Source: WTGU01 sp965200925
GTDB taxonomy: Bacteria; Pseudomonadota; Alphaproteobacteria; UBA828
Assembly: GCA_965200925.1 (NCBI GenBank)
Contig: OZ241738.1
Location: 620,001 to 684,000 of the forward strand
Direction: 5' to 3'
DNA length: 64,000 nucleotides
Position 1 is the stretch's first letter; each line of letters starts with the position of its first letter. The notes under the pieces were generated by a model that saw only the letters and a program-made list of their open reading frames with translations, searched no databases and was not told where the DNA came from. Below, piece by piece: positions 27,432 to 36,228 of this stretch. Position numbers and translations under genes: made by a program.

Positions 27432-28673
27432 TCAGTCGACCTCGATCCGGTATTGCGTGGCCTGGTCCGGGTTGGCGATCAGGTCGCAGACCGTGGCCGT
27501 GTCGTCGGGGGTGCGGTTTTCGGCGACCTCAACGATGTCGAACCGGCCGTCGCGAACTTCGGCGATCGCCGCGCTCATCACCGTGTGGTGGGTGGGCGGA
27601 TCGACGGTGACCGTCCCGCCCGGCCCGTCGGTCGAGATGCCGGTTTCCAGAGCCTCGATCACCGGCATCCGGTCGATCGTGCCGGCCGCCTCCACGGCCT
27701 TCTTCCAGAGATGGACCGAGTTGTAGGTGCAGATCGCCAGCGTGCCGATCTCCTGGGCGTCGGCGCCGAAGCGGGCCCGCCACTTCTCCAGGAAGGCCGC
27801 GTTCGCCGGCGTGTCGATGGTCTGGAAGTAGTGGTAGGAACACATGATGCCCTCGGCCTCCTCGGCCGAGACGAAGGCCTTCTCCCACGGCCCGAAGACG
27901 GTCGAGGCGACCGGAATCTTGTCCTGCATCCCCGCCGCCGGCCATTGCCGGTAGAAGCCGATGTGGTTGCCGCCGACCAGGGCGGAGACCACCAGGTCCG
28001 GGTCCGCCTGCTGGATCTTGGTGATGGTGGAGGCGAAGTCGCCCACGTCGAGCGGGAAGAACTCCTCGGCGATCACCTCGCCGCCGAAGTCCTTGGCGTA
28101 TTTCTTGATCCAGTCGGCGGTGATCTGGCCGTAGATGTAGTCGGCGGCGATGGTGTAGACGGTCTTCGCGCCGAACTTGTCCATCGCGTATTTCAGCAGT
28201 GGGCCGTTGATCTGAGCCGGGGTCTCGGCGTTGCAGAAGCAGGTCCTGTCGCAGACGCCGCCTTCGTAGAAGGTGCTGTAGAAATAGAGTTTCCTGAAGC
28301 GGTCGAAGACCGGTCGGATGGATTCGCGGGAGGCGCTGGTGATGCCGCCGAAGACCACGTCTACCCGGTCGCTCGTCGACAGGCGCTGCGCGTATTGCGA
28401 GTAGTTCGCCATGGTCGACTGGGCGTCGTATTCGATCAGCTCGAGCTGCTGCCCGAGGACGCCGCCGGCGGCGTTGATCTCCTCCACCGCGAACACCAGG
28501 GCGTCCGCCATTTCGTTGCCGTAGATGCCGATCACGCCGGTGCGGTCGTGCAGGCCGCCGACCTTGATGGTGTCGGCCCGCGCGGGGCGGGCGATCATCG
28601 CCGGTGCCGCGACGGCGGCCGCGCCACCGATGCCGGCCGCCTTGAGGAACGTGCGGCGGTTGACTCTGCTCAT
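27432..28673 (-). CDS. Substrate-binding protein of urea/short-chain amide-type ABC importer
   Basis: The 413-residue periplasmic protein has a Tat signal (RRTFLKAAGIGG) and cleavage near ARA. The type I periplasmic fold begins IKVGGLHDRTGVIGIYG. Middle segments YFYSTFYEGGVCDRTCFC and FGGEVIAEEFFPLDVGDFAS are like UrtA/AmiC/FmdD proteins, pointing to urea or short-chain amides rather than leucine. The ligand is inferred, not shown. It is first in the operon with two permeases and divergent from a TetR regulator. Confidence 0.88.
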   Translation of the reverse strand: MSRVNRRTFLKAAGIGGAAAVAAPAMIARPARADTIKVGGLHDRTGVIGIYGNEMADALVFAVEEINAAGGVLGQQLELIEYDAQSTMANYSQYAQRLSTSDRVDVVFGGITSASRESIRPVFDRFRKLYFYSTFYEGGVCDRTCFCNAETPAQINGPLLKYAMDKFGAKTVYTIAADYIYGQITADWIKKYAKDFGGEVIAEEFFPLDVGDFASTITKIQQADPDLVVSALVGGNHIGFYRQWPAAGMQDKIPVASTVFGPWEKAFVSAEEAEGIMCSYHYFQTIDTPANAAFLEKWRARFGADAQEIGTLAICTYNSVHLWKKAVEAAGTIDRMPVIEALETGISTDGPGGTVTVDPPTHHTVMSAAIAEVRDGRFDIVEVAENRTPDDTATVCDLIANPDQATQYRIEVD

Positions 28674-28702
28674 GGCTGTTCTCCCTGGCTGGTATGCCGC
28701 CG

Positions 28703-28731
28703 ATGGTAGCCGCCCCCGCCGCCGGCGACAA
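28703..28731 (-). promoter_or_regulatory. Candidate promoter of the importer operon
   Basis: On the minus strand TTGTCG (28731-28726) and TACCAT (28708-28703) are separated by 17 bases. This would give a leader of about 25 bases to the ATG at 28673. The region is shared with the divergent TetR gene, so that regulator could act here. The hexamers match consensus at four of six positions each, so the call is tentative. Confidence 0.4.
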
Positions 28732-28792
28732 TCGCACCGGGCCGGCCGGGGCCGCTTGCCCGCCGGCGCGGGCTCTGGGAGGATCGGGCACG

Positions 28793-29398
28793 GTGGCGGC
28801 GAGCGACAGAAAGCGCAGGGACGACCGGCGCGCGCGCATCATCGACGCGGCCGCGGTCCGCTTCGCAAGAGCGGGCTACAGCGCCACGTCGGTGCGCGAC
28901 ATCGCGACCGCGGCGGGCATCCTGCCAGGCTCCCTGTACTACCACTTCTCTTCCAAGGAAGACCTGCTGGCGGCCGTTCACGAGAGCGGCATCCAGCGCA
29001 TCAAGGAGAAGGTGCTGGCGGCCGTGGAGACGGCGGGCGATCCGTGGTCCAGGCTGGAGGCCGCCTGTGCCGCCCATGTCGAGGCGTTGCACCGGGCGGG
29101 GGACTACGGCTCCGTCATCGCCACCGAGTTCCCGCGCCGCCACTCGCCGAAGCTCCGCGCCCGCATGATCGCCGAGCGCGACGACTACGAGGAAGTCTTC
29201 CGCCGCCTGATCGATGCGCTCCCTCTGCCGCCCGGAAAGAGCCGCAAATATCTCCGCCTCTCGCTGATCGGCGCCATGGCCTGGTCGATCGCGTGGTACG
29301 CGCCCGGCGAGGATTCGGCGCGGGAGATCGCGCGGCAGATCGTCAACCTGTTCCGCCCGGCGGAGAAAGGCGGGCCCGCGGCGGTCGACGGCGCGTAG
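28793..29398 (+). CDS. TetR/AcrR-family transcriptional regulator
   Basis: The 201-residue regulator has an N-terminal helix-turn-helix: RIIDAAAVRFARAGYSATSV, then DIATAAGILPGSLYYHFSSK. A helical ligand domain follows. GTG 28793 is preferred because GGGAGG lies ~10 bases upstream; an ATG further out would lengthen it by a disordered 33 residues. The ligand domain resembles fatty-acid/CoA-type members only in general. It is divergent from the importer and upstream of the SDR and LarA genes, either of which may be its target. Confidence 0.9.
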   Translation: MAASDRKRRDDRRARIIDAAAVRFARAGYSATSVRDIATAAGILPGSLYYHFSSKEDLLAAVHESGIQRIKEKVLAAVETAGDPWSRLEAACAAHVEALHRAGDYGSVIATEFPRRHSPKLRARMIAERDDYEEVFRRLIDALPLPPGKSRKYLRLSLIGAMAWSIAWYAPGEDSAREIARQIVNLFRPAEKGGPAAVDGA

Positions 29399-29443
29399 CG
29401 GACGGGCGATGATCGAACGCCGCGGCAGGGGGAGGGTGCCATC

Positions 29444-30181
29444 ATGGCGGATGGACAACGGACGTTGATCCTCACCGGCGCGAGCCAGGGGATCGGCCAC
29501 GCGACGGTCAAGCGCTTCAGCGCCGCCGGCTGGCGCGTGATCACCGGCTCCCGCCGGGCCTTCTCCGAGGATTGCCCGTGGGAGGCGGGGCCGGAGGACC
29601 ACATCCAGATCGACCTGTCCGACCCGCGGGACGTGGAGCGCGGCATCGGCGAGATGCGCGCCCGCCTCGCCGGCGCGCCGCTCAGCGCCCTGGTCAACAA
29701 CGCCGGGATTTCACCGAAGGGGCCGGACGGCGTGCGGCTCGACAGCCTGAACACCGAACTCGACCTGTGGCGCGAGGTCTTCCAGGTCAATTTCTTCGCG
29801 CCGCTGGCGCTGGCGCGCGGCCTCTTCGACGAGCTCGAGCGCGGCCGCGGCTGCGTCGTCAACGTGACCTCGATCGCCGGCGGGCGGGTCCACCGCTTCG
29901 CCGGCAGTGCCTACGCCACGTCCAAGGCGGCGCTGGCGGCGCTCACCCGCGAAATGGCCGCGGATTTCGGCCCCCTCGGCATCCGCGTCAACGCCATCGC
30001 GCCGGGGGAGATCGAAACCGCCATCCTTTCGCCGGGGGCCCGGGACATGCTCCCGGCGATTCCGCTGGCGCGCTTCGGCAAGCCCGCCGAGGTCGCGGCG
30101 GCGATCTATTTCCTCTGCGCGGACACTGCGGCTTACATCACCGGCGGCGAGCTCCACGTGAACGGCGGGCAGCACGTCTGA
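29444..30181 (+). CDS. Short-chain dehydrogenase/reductase
   Basis: The 245-residue classical SDR has the cofactor loop TGASQGIG, the NNAG motif in LVNNAGIS, the catalytic Ser in NVTSIAGG, and YATSK with the catalytic Tyr and Lys. The C-terminus ITGGELHVNGGQ is typical of FabG-like members. ATG 29444 follows GGGGGAGGGT. It lies 40 bases before the LarA-like gene and is likely in the same transcript, suggesting oxidation of a hydroxy acid or sugar-acid intermediate (inference). Confidence 0.9.
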   Translation: MADGQRTLILTGASQGIGHATVKRFSAAGWRVITGSRRAFSEDCPWEAGPEDHIQIDLSDPRDVERGIGEMRARLAGAPLSALVNNAGISPKGPDGVRLDSLNTELDLWREVFQVNFFAPLALARGLFDELERGRGCVVNVTSIAGGRVHRFAGSAYATSKAALAALTREMAADFGPLGIRVNAIAPGEIETAILSPGARDMLPAIPLARFGKPAEVAAAIYFLCADTAAYITGGELHVNGGQHV

Positions 30182-30221
30182 GAGTCCGTTTCGCGACGAA
30201 TCGCGCATCGGAGGGAGAGTC

Positions 30222-31508
30222 ATGCGCGTGCATCTGAACTACGGCCGCGGCAGGCGCGAGGTGGACCTTCCGGCGGGCCTCGAGGTCACCGTCATTGGCA
30301 AGAAGGCGATGCCGGTACTCGCCGATCCGGGGCGCGCCATGCGGGAGGCGTTGGCGGCGCCCGTGGGCTGCGCCCCGCTGGCGGCGGAGGCCGCGGCCGC
30401 GAGGCGTGCCTGCATCCTCGTCTGCGACGTGACCCGTCCCGTGCCCAACGGGACAATCCTGCCGCCCCTGCTGCGGACCTTGCTCGACGCCGGCCTCGCC
30501 CCCGAGGCGGTCACGGTGGTGATCGCGACCGGGCTGCACCGGCCGGGCGGCCCGGCCGAGCTGGCCGAGGTCGTGGGCGACCCCTGGGTGCTGGAGACGG
30601 TGGGGGCGCAGAACCACGCAGCCCGCGCGGACGAGGACCACGTGTTCGTCGGGCATACGCGGCGGGGGACGGTCGTCCGGCTCGACCGGCGCTTCGTCGA
30701 GGCCGATCTCAGGATCGCTACCGGCCTCGTGGAGCCGCACTTCATGGCCGGCTGGTCGGGTGGCCGCAAGGTGATCGCCCCCGGCATCGCCCACGCCGAG
30801 ACCATCACGACCTTCCACAGCGCGCGCTTCATGGAGCATCCGCACTGCGCCAATTGCGTGCTGGAGGGCAACCCGCTGCACGAGGAGCAGATCGAGATCG
30901 TGGCGATGATCGGCGGCGCCCGCGCCGTCAACAGCGTCATCGACGACGAGCGGCGGGTGTCCTTCCTCAATTACGGCGAGGTCGTGGCGAGCCACGCGGA
31001 GGCGGTGCGCTTCTCGGAGGCGTTCGCGACCGTCCCCGTCGCCGCGCGGTTCGCGACCGTGCTGACGAGCGCCGCCGGCTATCCCCTCGACAGGACCTAC
31101 TATCAAACGGTCAAGGGCATGGTCGCCCCGCTGGACATCCTGGCACCGGGGGGCGACCTGATCGTCGCCTCGGAATGCTCCGAAGGCATGGGCTCGGCGC
31201 ATTTCGTGGAGGCCCAACGCCGCCTCGCCGCCCTGGGGCCCGGGCGGTTCCTCGCGGAGATAGGCGGCAAACGCCACGCCGCCATCGACGAATGGCAGAC
31301 GGAGATGCAGCTCAAGGCCATGCGGGTGGGCAGGGTGCATCTCTTCACCGAGGGGTTGGCGGCGGAGGAACGCGCGCTCACCGGCGTGCGGCCGGCCGCT
31401 TCGCCGGCCGATGCGGTGGCGGAAAGCGTCGCCCGGCATGGCGACCGGCGAATTGCCGTGATCCCGGAGGGCCCCTATGTGGTGCCGGTCCACCGCGCCG
31501 CGGCCTAG
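30222..31508 (+). CDS. LarA-like nickel-pincer racemase/epimerase
   Basis: The 428-residue protein matches the LarA superfamily, whose members racemise or epimerise hydroxy acids with a Ni-pincer nucleotide cofactor. It shows IATGLHRPGG, GAQNHAARAD, and HFMAGWSGGRKVIAPGIA with the Lys that tethers the cofactor, then the His in TFHSARF. ATG 30222 follows GGAGGGAGAG. The cofactor-making larB, larC and larE are not in the window. The real substrate is unknown; many LarA homologues act on longer or aromatic hydroxy acids. Confidence 0.88.
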   Translation: MRVHLNYGRGRREVDLPAGLEVTVIGKKAMPVLADPGRAMREALAAPVGCAPLAAEAAAARRACILVCDVTRPVPNGTILPPLLRTLLDAGLAPEAVTVVIATGLHRPGGPAELAEVVGDPWVLETVGAQNHAARADEDHVFVGHTRRGTVVRLDRRFVEADLRIATGLVEPHFMAGWSGGRKVIAPGIAHAETITTFHSARFMEHPHCANCVLEGNPLHEEQIEIVAMIGGARAVNSVIDDERRVSFLNYGEVVASHAEAVRFSEAFATVPVAARFATVLTSAAGYPLDRTYYQTVKGMVAPLDILAPGGDLIVASECSEGMGSAHFVEAQRRLAALGPGRFLAEIGGKRHAAIDEWQTEMQLKAMRVGRVHLFTEGLAAEERALTGVRPAASPADAVAESVARHGDRRIAVIPEGPYVVPVHRAAA

Positions 31509-32217
31509 CGCCGGCGCTTCGCCGGCCGAGATCGCGATCACCCTGCCGGATGGCGCGACGGCGCGGCTCCCGGTGCGTCGCAGCGCCCGCGCCCGGCGCA
31601 TCACGCTGCGGCTGCTCGAACGACGCGGCGCGATCGAACTGGTGTTGCCCCGGCGGGCGAGCCTGCGCGCGGGCCGCCGCTTCGCCGAGGAGAAGGCGGG
31701 ATGGATCGGTGCGCGCCTCGCGGCGCTGCCGCCGCCGGTGCGGTTCGTCGAAGGCGCAGCGCTCGCGGTGATGGGGGTGCCCGTCCTGCTGCGGGCGGAC
31801 GCCGCTTCGCGCGGCGGGGCCGCGTGTGCAGGCGGAGTCCTGCGCGTCCCCGGCCCGCCCGAGGAATTCGCGGCGCGTGTCGAGCGGTGGCTGCGTGCCG
31901 AGGCGCGTCGCGCGATCGCGCCGCGCGTCGCGCGCAAGGCGGAGGCGGCCGGCGCCCGTCCCGGCCGCATCTCGGTGCGCGACTCGGAGACCAATTGGGG
32001 GAGCTGCTCGGCCCGCGGCAATCTCTCCTTCTCGTGGCGCCTGGTCATGGCGCCCCCCTTCGTCCTCGACTACGTGGTGGCTCACGAGGTGGCCCATCTC
32101 GTCCATCTCCATCACGGCCCGGCGTTCTGGCATCTCGTGGATGCGCTCACCGACGACCGCGCGGCGGCGCGCCGCTGGCTGCGCGCGAACGGCGCGGCGC
32201 TCAAGCGCCACGGCTGA
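31477..32217 (+). CDS. YgjP-like zinc metallopeptidase (DUF45/M48-type)
   Basis: The 246-residue protein ends with the zinc site YVVAHEVAHLVHLHHGPAFW. It also has the family segment SVRDSETNWGSCSARGNLSF just before it. It overlaps the LarA gene by 32 bases if ATG 31477 is used; the first ~18 residues are not conserved and a later start is possible. YgjP-type proteins are conserved, with little known of their substrates. No signal peptide, so it is probably cytoplasmic. Confidence 0.85.
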   Translation: MWCRSTAPRPSAGASPAEIAITLPDGATARLPVRRSARARRITLRLLERRGAIELVLPRRASLRAGRRFAEEKAGWIGARLAALPPPVRFVEGAALAVMGVPVLLRADAASRGGAACAGGVLRVPGPPEEFAARVERWLRAEARRAIAPRVARKAEAAGARPGRISVRDSETNWGSCSARGNLSFSWRLVMAPPFVLDYVVAHEVAHLVHLHHGPAFWHLVDALTDDRAAARRWLRANGAALKRHG

Positions 32218-32271
32218 CCCCGCGCCCCGGAGCGTGCTACCATCGGCGGGCGGACAGCGGGGAGGATCGCG

Positions 32272-34101
32272 ATGGCATGGCAAGGCAGACTGTTGCGCGT
32301 CGATCTCACCGCCGGCGTGTGCGCGGAAGAGCCCCTCGACATGGCCTGGGCGTCCGAATTCCTGGGGAGCCGGGGCCTCGCCAGCAGGTATCTTGCTGCC
32401 GAGATGGACCCGAAGGCCGATCCCCTCTCGCCGGCGAACAAGCTGATCTTCGCCACCGGCCCGCTCACCGGCACCACGGCGCCGACCGGCGGGCGCTACA
32501 CGGTGGTCACCAAGGGCGCGCTGACCGGCGCCATCGCCTGCTCCAACTCGGGCGGCTATTTCGGCGGCGAGCTCAAGCTCGCGGGGTGGGACATGGTGAT
32601 CTGCGAAGGCCGGTCGCCGAAGCCCGTCTATCTCTACATCCGGGACGACGAGGCCGCGCTCCTGGAGGCCGAAGGCTTCGTCTGGGGCCGGTCGGTGTGG
32701 GAGACGGAGCCCCTGATCCGGGCGCGCCACCAGGACGGCGCCATCAAGATCGCCTCGGTTGGCCGCGCCGGCGAGACGGGCTGCCGCTTCGCCTGCGTCA
32801 TGAACGACCTGGACCGCGCCGCCGGGCGCTCCGGCGTCGGCGCCGTGATGGGCGCCAAGAACCTGAAGGCGATCGCGGTGCGCGGCACCCGGGGCGTGGC
32901 GGTGGACGATGCCGACGCCTTCGCCAGGGCCGCGGCGCACGCCGCCGCCGCGCTGGCCGAGAGCCAAACCCGCGCCGACCTCGCGCGCACCGGCACGCTC
33001 TCCATGATCGACGTGACCCAGGCCTTCGGCAGCCTGCCGACGCGCAACAACCGCGACGTACAGTTCGAGGGCGCCGGCAAGCTCAACCCGGACGCGATGA
33101 CGGCGAAGCGGCGCTCCGACGGCGCCGCCAATCTCGTCGCCAACCGGGCCTGCTTCGCCTGCACCATCGGCTGCCAGCGCGCCTCCCGGATGGACCCGGC
33201 CCATTTCGCGATCAAGGGGCGGGAGCGCTACAGGAACGTGAGCGGCGGCCTCGAATACGAATCGGCCTATTCACTGGGGCCGATGGTCGGCGTGGACGAC
33301 ATCGAGGCTGCGACCTACGCCAACTTCGTCTGCAACGAGGAGGGGATGGACCCGATCTCCTTCGGCGCGACGGTCGCGGCGGCGATGGAGCTCTACGAGG
33401 CCGGCGCGATCGGGGACGCGGAGACCGGCGGCATCGCCTACCAATTCGGGTCCGCGGAGGCGCTCGTCGCGGCGGCGGAGCAGGCGGGCACGGGCGCCGG
33501 CTTCGGCAGGGAGATCGGGCTCGGCGCCAGATTGCTGTGCGAGAAATACGGCCACCCCGAATTCGCCATGGTCGCGAAGGGCCAGGAGTTCCCCGGTTAC
33601 GACGGCCGCTCGATGCAGGGCATGGGGCTCGCCTACGCCACCAGCAACCGCGGCGCCTGCCACCTGCGCGCCGACCCCTACGAAGATGATTTCGCCGGCG
33701 GCCAGCTCGAAGGCAAGGCCAGGATCGTGAAGGAGAGTCAGGACGCCAACGCCGCTGTGGACTCCACCGGCCTTTGCGCCTTCCCCATGATGGTCTGGGG
33801 GATCGACGAAGTGGCCGGCCTGGTCGACGCCGCCTGCGCCGGGAAATGGACCGTCGAGCGGCTCTACGAGGTGGGGGAGCGCATCTGGAACCTTGAACGC
33901 CAGTTCAACCTGGACGCCGGCATGACGGCGGCGGACGACACCCTGCCGGCGCGCATCCTCAAGGACGCGGCGAAGAGCGGTTCCGGCAAGGGCCAGGTCT
34001 GCCGGCTGGACGAGATGCTGCCCGACTATTACGCGCTGCGCGGTTGGACGAAGGACGGCCGGCTGACGACGCAGACCAGGCGACGCCTCGGCCTCGCATG
34101 A
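32272..34101 (+). CDS. Aldehyde ferredoxin oxidoreductase family (tungsten enzyme)
   Basis: The 609-residue protein has the N-terminal cofactor domain (LLRVDLTAGVC; ATGPLTGTTAPTGGRY), the nucleotide segment AAGRSGVGAVMGAKNLKAIA, and iron-sulphur ligands CFACTIGC with a fourth Cys in GLCAFP. These bind a tungsto- or molybdo-bispterin and a 4Fe-4S cluster. It oxidises aldehydes or reduces acids with ferredoxin-level electrons. ATG 32272 follows GGGGAGGATCG. A MoaD-like gene overlaps its stop by 4 bases, suggesting a dedicated pterin-sulphur carrier. Confidence 0.92.
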   Translation: MAWQGRLLRVDLTAGVCAEEPLDMAWASEFLGSRGLASRYLAAEMDPKADPLSPANKLIFATGPLTGTTAPTGGRYTVVTKGALTGAIACSNSGGYFGGELKLAGWDMVICEGRSPKPVYLYIRDDEAALLEAEGFVWGRSVWETEPLIRARHQDGAIKIASVGRAGETGCRFACVMNDLDRAAGRSGVGAVMGAKNLKAIAVRGTRGVAVDDADAFARAAAHAAAALAESQTRADLARTGTLSMIDVTQAFGSLPTRNNRDVQFEGAGKLNPDAMTAKRRSDGAANLVANRACFACTIGCQRASRMDPAHFAIKGRERYRNVSGGLEYESAYSLGPMVGVDDIEAATYANFVCNEEGMDPISFGATVAAAMELYEAGAIGDAETGGIAYQFGSAEALVAAAEQAGTGAGFGREIGLGARLLCEKYGHPEFAMVAKGQEFPGYDGRSMQGMGLAYATSNRGACHLRADPYEDDFAGGQLEGKARIVKESQDANAAVDSTGLCAFPMMVWGIDEVAGLVDAACAGKWTVERLYEVGERIWNLERQFNLDAGMTAADDTLPARILKDAAKSGSGKGQVCRLDEMLPDYYALRGWTKDGRLTTQTRRRLGLA

Positions 34102-34340
34102 GGATCGTCGTGGAGCTCGTCGCGCTCGAGCTCCCGCGGTTCGGCCCCGGCAGGCGCCGGGACATCCGCTTGGCCGAGGGGGCGAGCGTGGCCGACGCCT
34201 TCGCTACCCTCGGGCTGGAAGGCGAGCCTGCGCTCCTGGCCATGGTGAACGGTGCGGCGGTGCCGCGCGACCGCTGGCCCGAAACGCCCCTGAAGGATGC
34301 CGACACCCTCAGCCTCTTTCGCCCCCTCAAGGGCGGGTGA
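34098..34340 (+). CDS. MoaD/ThiS-like sulphur carrier
   Basis: The 80-residue beta-grasp protein ends in LKGG, the diglycine tail that is adenylated and thiocarboxylated in sulphur carriers. DADTLSLFRPL is the usual penultimate strand. Its ATG overlaps the oxidoreductase stop (ATGA). It probably supplies sulphur for the tungstopterin of that enzyme, or stays bound to it, and differs from the housekeeping MoaD role by location (inference). Confidence 0.8.
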   Translation: MRIVVELVALELPRFGPGRRRDIRLAEGASVADAFATLGLEGEPALLAMVNGAAVPRDRWPETPLKDADTLSLFRPLKGG

Positions 34341-34352
34341 CGCCGCTCCCCG

Positions 34353-34435
34353 GTGCGCGGGGCGCATCGCACACGGCGTGCGCGCCTGCCGGCGCGACGC
34401 CCACCTGTTCCTTTCGTGCGCGCTTCGCGAAGCTG
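34353..34435 (+). repeat. REP-like repeat, diverged copy C
   Basis: Resembles copy A at 23481: GTGCGCGGG at the left, GTGCGCGCCTGCCGGCGCG in the middle, and a GCGCGCTTCGCGAAGC dyad at the right. It fills the gap between the MoaD-like gene and rarA. Alignment is by eye and the relation is tentative. Confidence 0.35.
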
Positions 34436-34502
34436 CGGGCCGGGAGAGCCGCGCACCGGAAAAATCCCGTCGGGGGCGTGTGGCCGCCCGCGAGCACCGC
34501 CG

Positions 34503-35828
34503 ATGACGCGGCCGGAAGCGCCCGGCCTGTTCGAGGGCGCCGCCCCGCGGCCTCTGGCCGATCGCCTGCGCCCGCGCGCGCTGGCCGAGGTCGTGGGCCA
34601 GGACCGTCTGCTCCGGGGTGAAGGCCCGCTCGCGCGCGTGGCCGCCGGCGGCGCGCTTTCGTCCATGGTCCTCTGGGGGCCGCCGGGCTGCGGCAAGACC
34701 ACCGTCGCCCGCCTTCTCGCCGACCACACGGACCTCCTGTTCGAGCCGCTGAGCGCGGTCTTTTCCGGCGTTGCGGAACTGCGCAAGGTCTTCGCCACCG
34801 CGCGCGAGCGCCGCGCCGCGGGGCAGGGGACGCTGCTCTTCGTCGACGAGATCCACCGCTTCAACCGGGCCCAGCAGGACGCCTTCCTGCCCGTGGTCGA
34901 GGACGGCACCGTGGTGCTCGTCGGCGCGACGACCGAGAACCCGTCCTTCGAGATCAACGGCGCGCTGCTCTCCCGCTGCCGCGTCCTGGTGTTGGGCCGC
35001 CTGGACGATGCGGCGCTGGAGACGCTGCTCGCGCGCGCCGAGAGCGCGGAGGGCCGCGCCCTGCCGCTGGTTCCGGATGCTCGCCTCGCGCTCCGCGCGA
35101 TGGCCGACGGCGACGGCCGCGCGCTTCTCAACTTGGCCGAAGCCCTGTTCGCGGCCGATCCCGGCTCGCCCCTGGACGTTCGCGCGCTCATGGAGCGCGT
35201 GCAGCGCCGTGCGCCGCTCTACGACAAATCCCAGGACGGCCACTACAACCTGATCTCCGCCCTGCACAAGTCGCTGCGCGGCTCGGACACCGACGCCGCC
35301 CTCTACTGGCTCGCGCGCATGTTCGCCGGCGGCGAAGACCCGCGTTACATCGCGCGGCGGCTGGTCCGTTTCGCCTCCGAGGACGTGGGCCTCGCCGACC
35401 CGAACGCCTTGCCGCAGGCCCTCGCCGGCTGGGAGGCCTACGAACGCCTGGGCTCGCCCGAAGGCGAGCTGGCCATCGCCCAGGTCGTGATCTATCTGGG
35501 GACGGCGGCCAAATCCAACGCGAGCGACCGGGCGCTTTCCGCCGCGATGGAGGCGGCCCGCGAAACCGGATCGCTGATGCCGCCCAGGCACATCCTCAAC
35601 GCGCCGACGACGTTGATGAAGGAACTCGGCTACGCCGAGGGCTACGTCTACGACCACGACACCGAGGAGGGGTTTTCGGCCCAGGATTACTTCCCGGACG
35701 ATATGCCCCGGCGTACCTTCTACGCGCCGCGTGAACGCGGTTTCGAGCGGGAGGTGCGCAAGCGTCTGGCCTGGTGGCGCAAGCTGCGCCGCGCCAAGGG
35801 CGGTACCGGGCCGGAGGAGGGGTCGTGA
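34503..35828 (+). CDS. rarA: Replication-associated recombination protein A (AAA+ ATPase)
   Basis: The 441-residue AAA+ clamp-loader-like ATPase acts at stalled replication forks. Walker A is GPPGCGKTTVA, Walker B LLFVDEIHRFN, and sensor 1 VGATTENPSFE. The C-terminal tetramerisation part has HYNLISALHKSLRGSD and the conserved YIARRLVRFASEDVGLADP. ATG 34503 is chosen where homology begins. It starts a tight run with crcB, rluC and atp12. Confidence 0.96.
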   Translation: MTRPEAPGLFEGAAPRPLADRLRPRALAEVVGQDRLLRGEGPLARVAAGGALSSMVLWGPPGCGKTTVARLLADHTDLLFEPLSAVFSGVAELRKVFATARERRAAGQGTLLFVDEIHRFNRAQQDAFLPVVEDGTVVLVGATTENPSFEINGALLSRCRVLVLGRLDDAALETLLARAESAEGRALPLVPDARLALRAMADGDGRALLNLAEALFAADPGSPLDVRALMERVQRRAPLYDKSQDGHYNLISALHKSLRGSDTDAALYWLARMFAGGEDPRYIARRLVRFASEDVGLADPNALPQALAGWEAYERLGSPEGELAIAQVVIYLGTAAKSNASDRALSAAMEAARETGSLMPPRHILNAPTTLMKELGYAEGYVYDHDTEEGFSAQDYFPDDMPRRTFYAPRERGFEREVRKRLAWWRKLRRAKGGTGPEEGS

Positions 35829-36214
35829 AGACCGTGCTGGTGATCGCGTTCGGCGGCGCCCTCGGCGCGGTGGGGCGCTATTACGTCGTCGGCGCCGTCG
35901 AACGCGGGCTCGCGGCGGCCCTGGGCGCGGGCTTTCCCTACGGCACCCTCGCGGCGAACGCCACCGGCTCGTTTGCTCTCGGCGCCTTGACGCAGGGCCT
36001 GGCGGTCTCCTTCGACGCCGGCGTCCTCGCCCAGCGCTTCCTGTTCGTCGGGCTGCTCGGCGGCTTCACCACCTTCTCCGCCTTCTCGGCGGAGAGCGTC
36101 GCCCTGCTGGAGCGCGGCGAGGTCGGCCGGGCGATGCTCTACATCGCGCTCTCGGTCCTCCTCTCCCTGGGCGGCTTCTGGCTCGGGCTCCGGCTCGTGC
36201 GCGCCGTGCTCTGA
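35825..36214 (+). CDS. crcB: Fluoride channel
   Basis: The 129-residue protein has four hydrophobic helices. Fluc motifs are GALGAVGRYYV in helix 1, GTLAANATGSFALG in helix 2 and GFTTFSAFSAES in the helix 3 break, which carries the Phe and Ser/Thr residues lining the fluoride pore. It works as a dual-topology dimer that exports fluoride. GTG 35825 overlaps the rarA stop (GTGA). No fluoride riboswitch was seen. Confidence 0.94.
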   Translation: MKTVLVIAFGGALGAVGRYYVVGAVERGLAAALGAGFPYGTLAANATGSFALGALTQGLAVSFDAGVLAQRFLFVGLLGGFTTFSAFSAESVALLERGEVGRAMLYIALSVLLSLGGFWLGLRLVRAVL

Positions 36215-36228
36215 CAGTGGGCGGAGCG

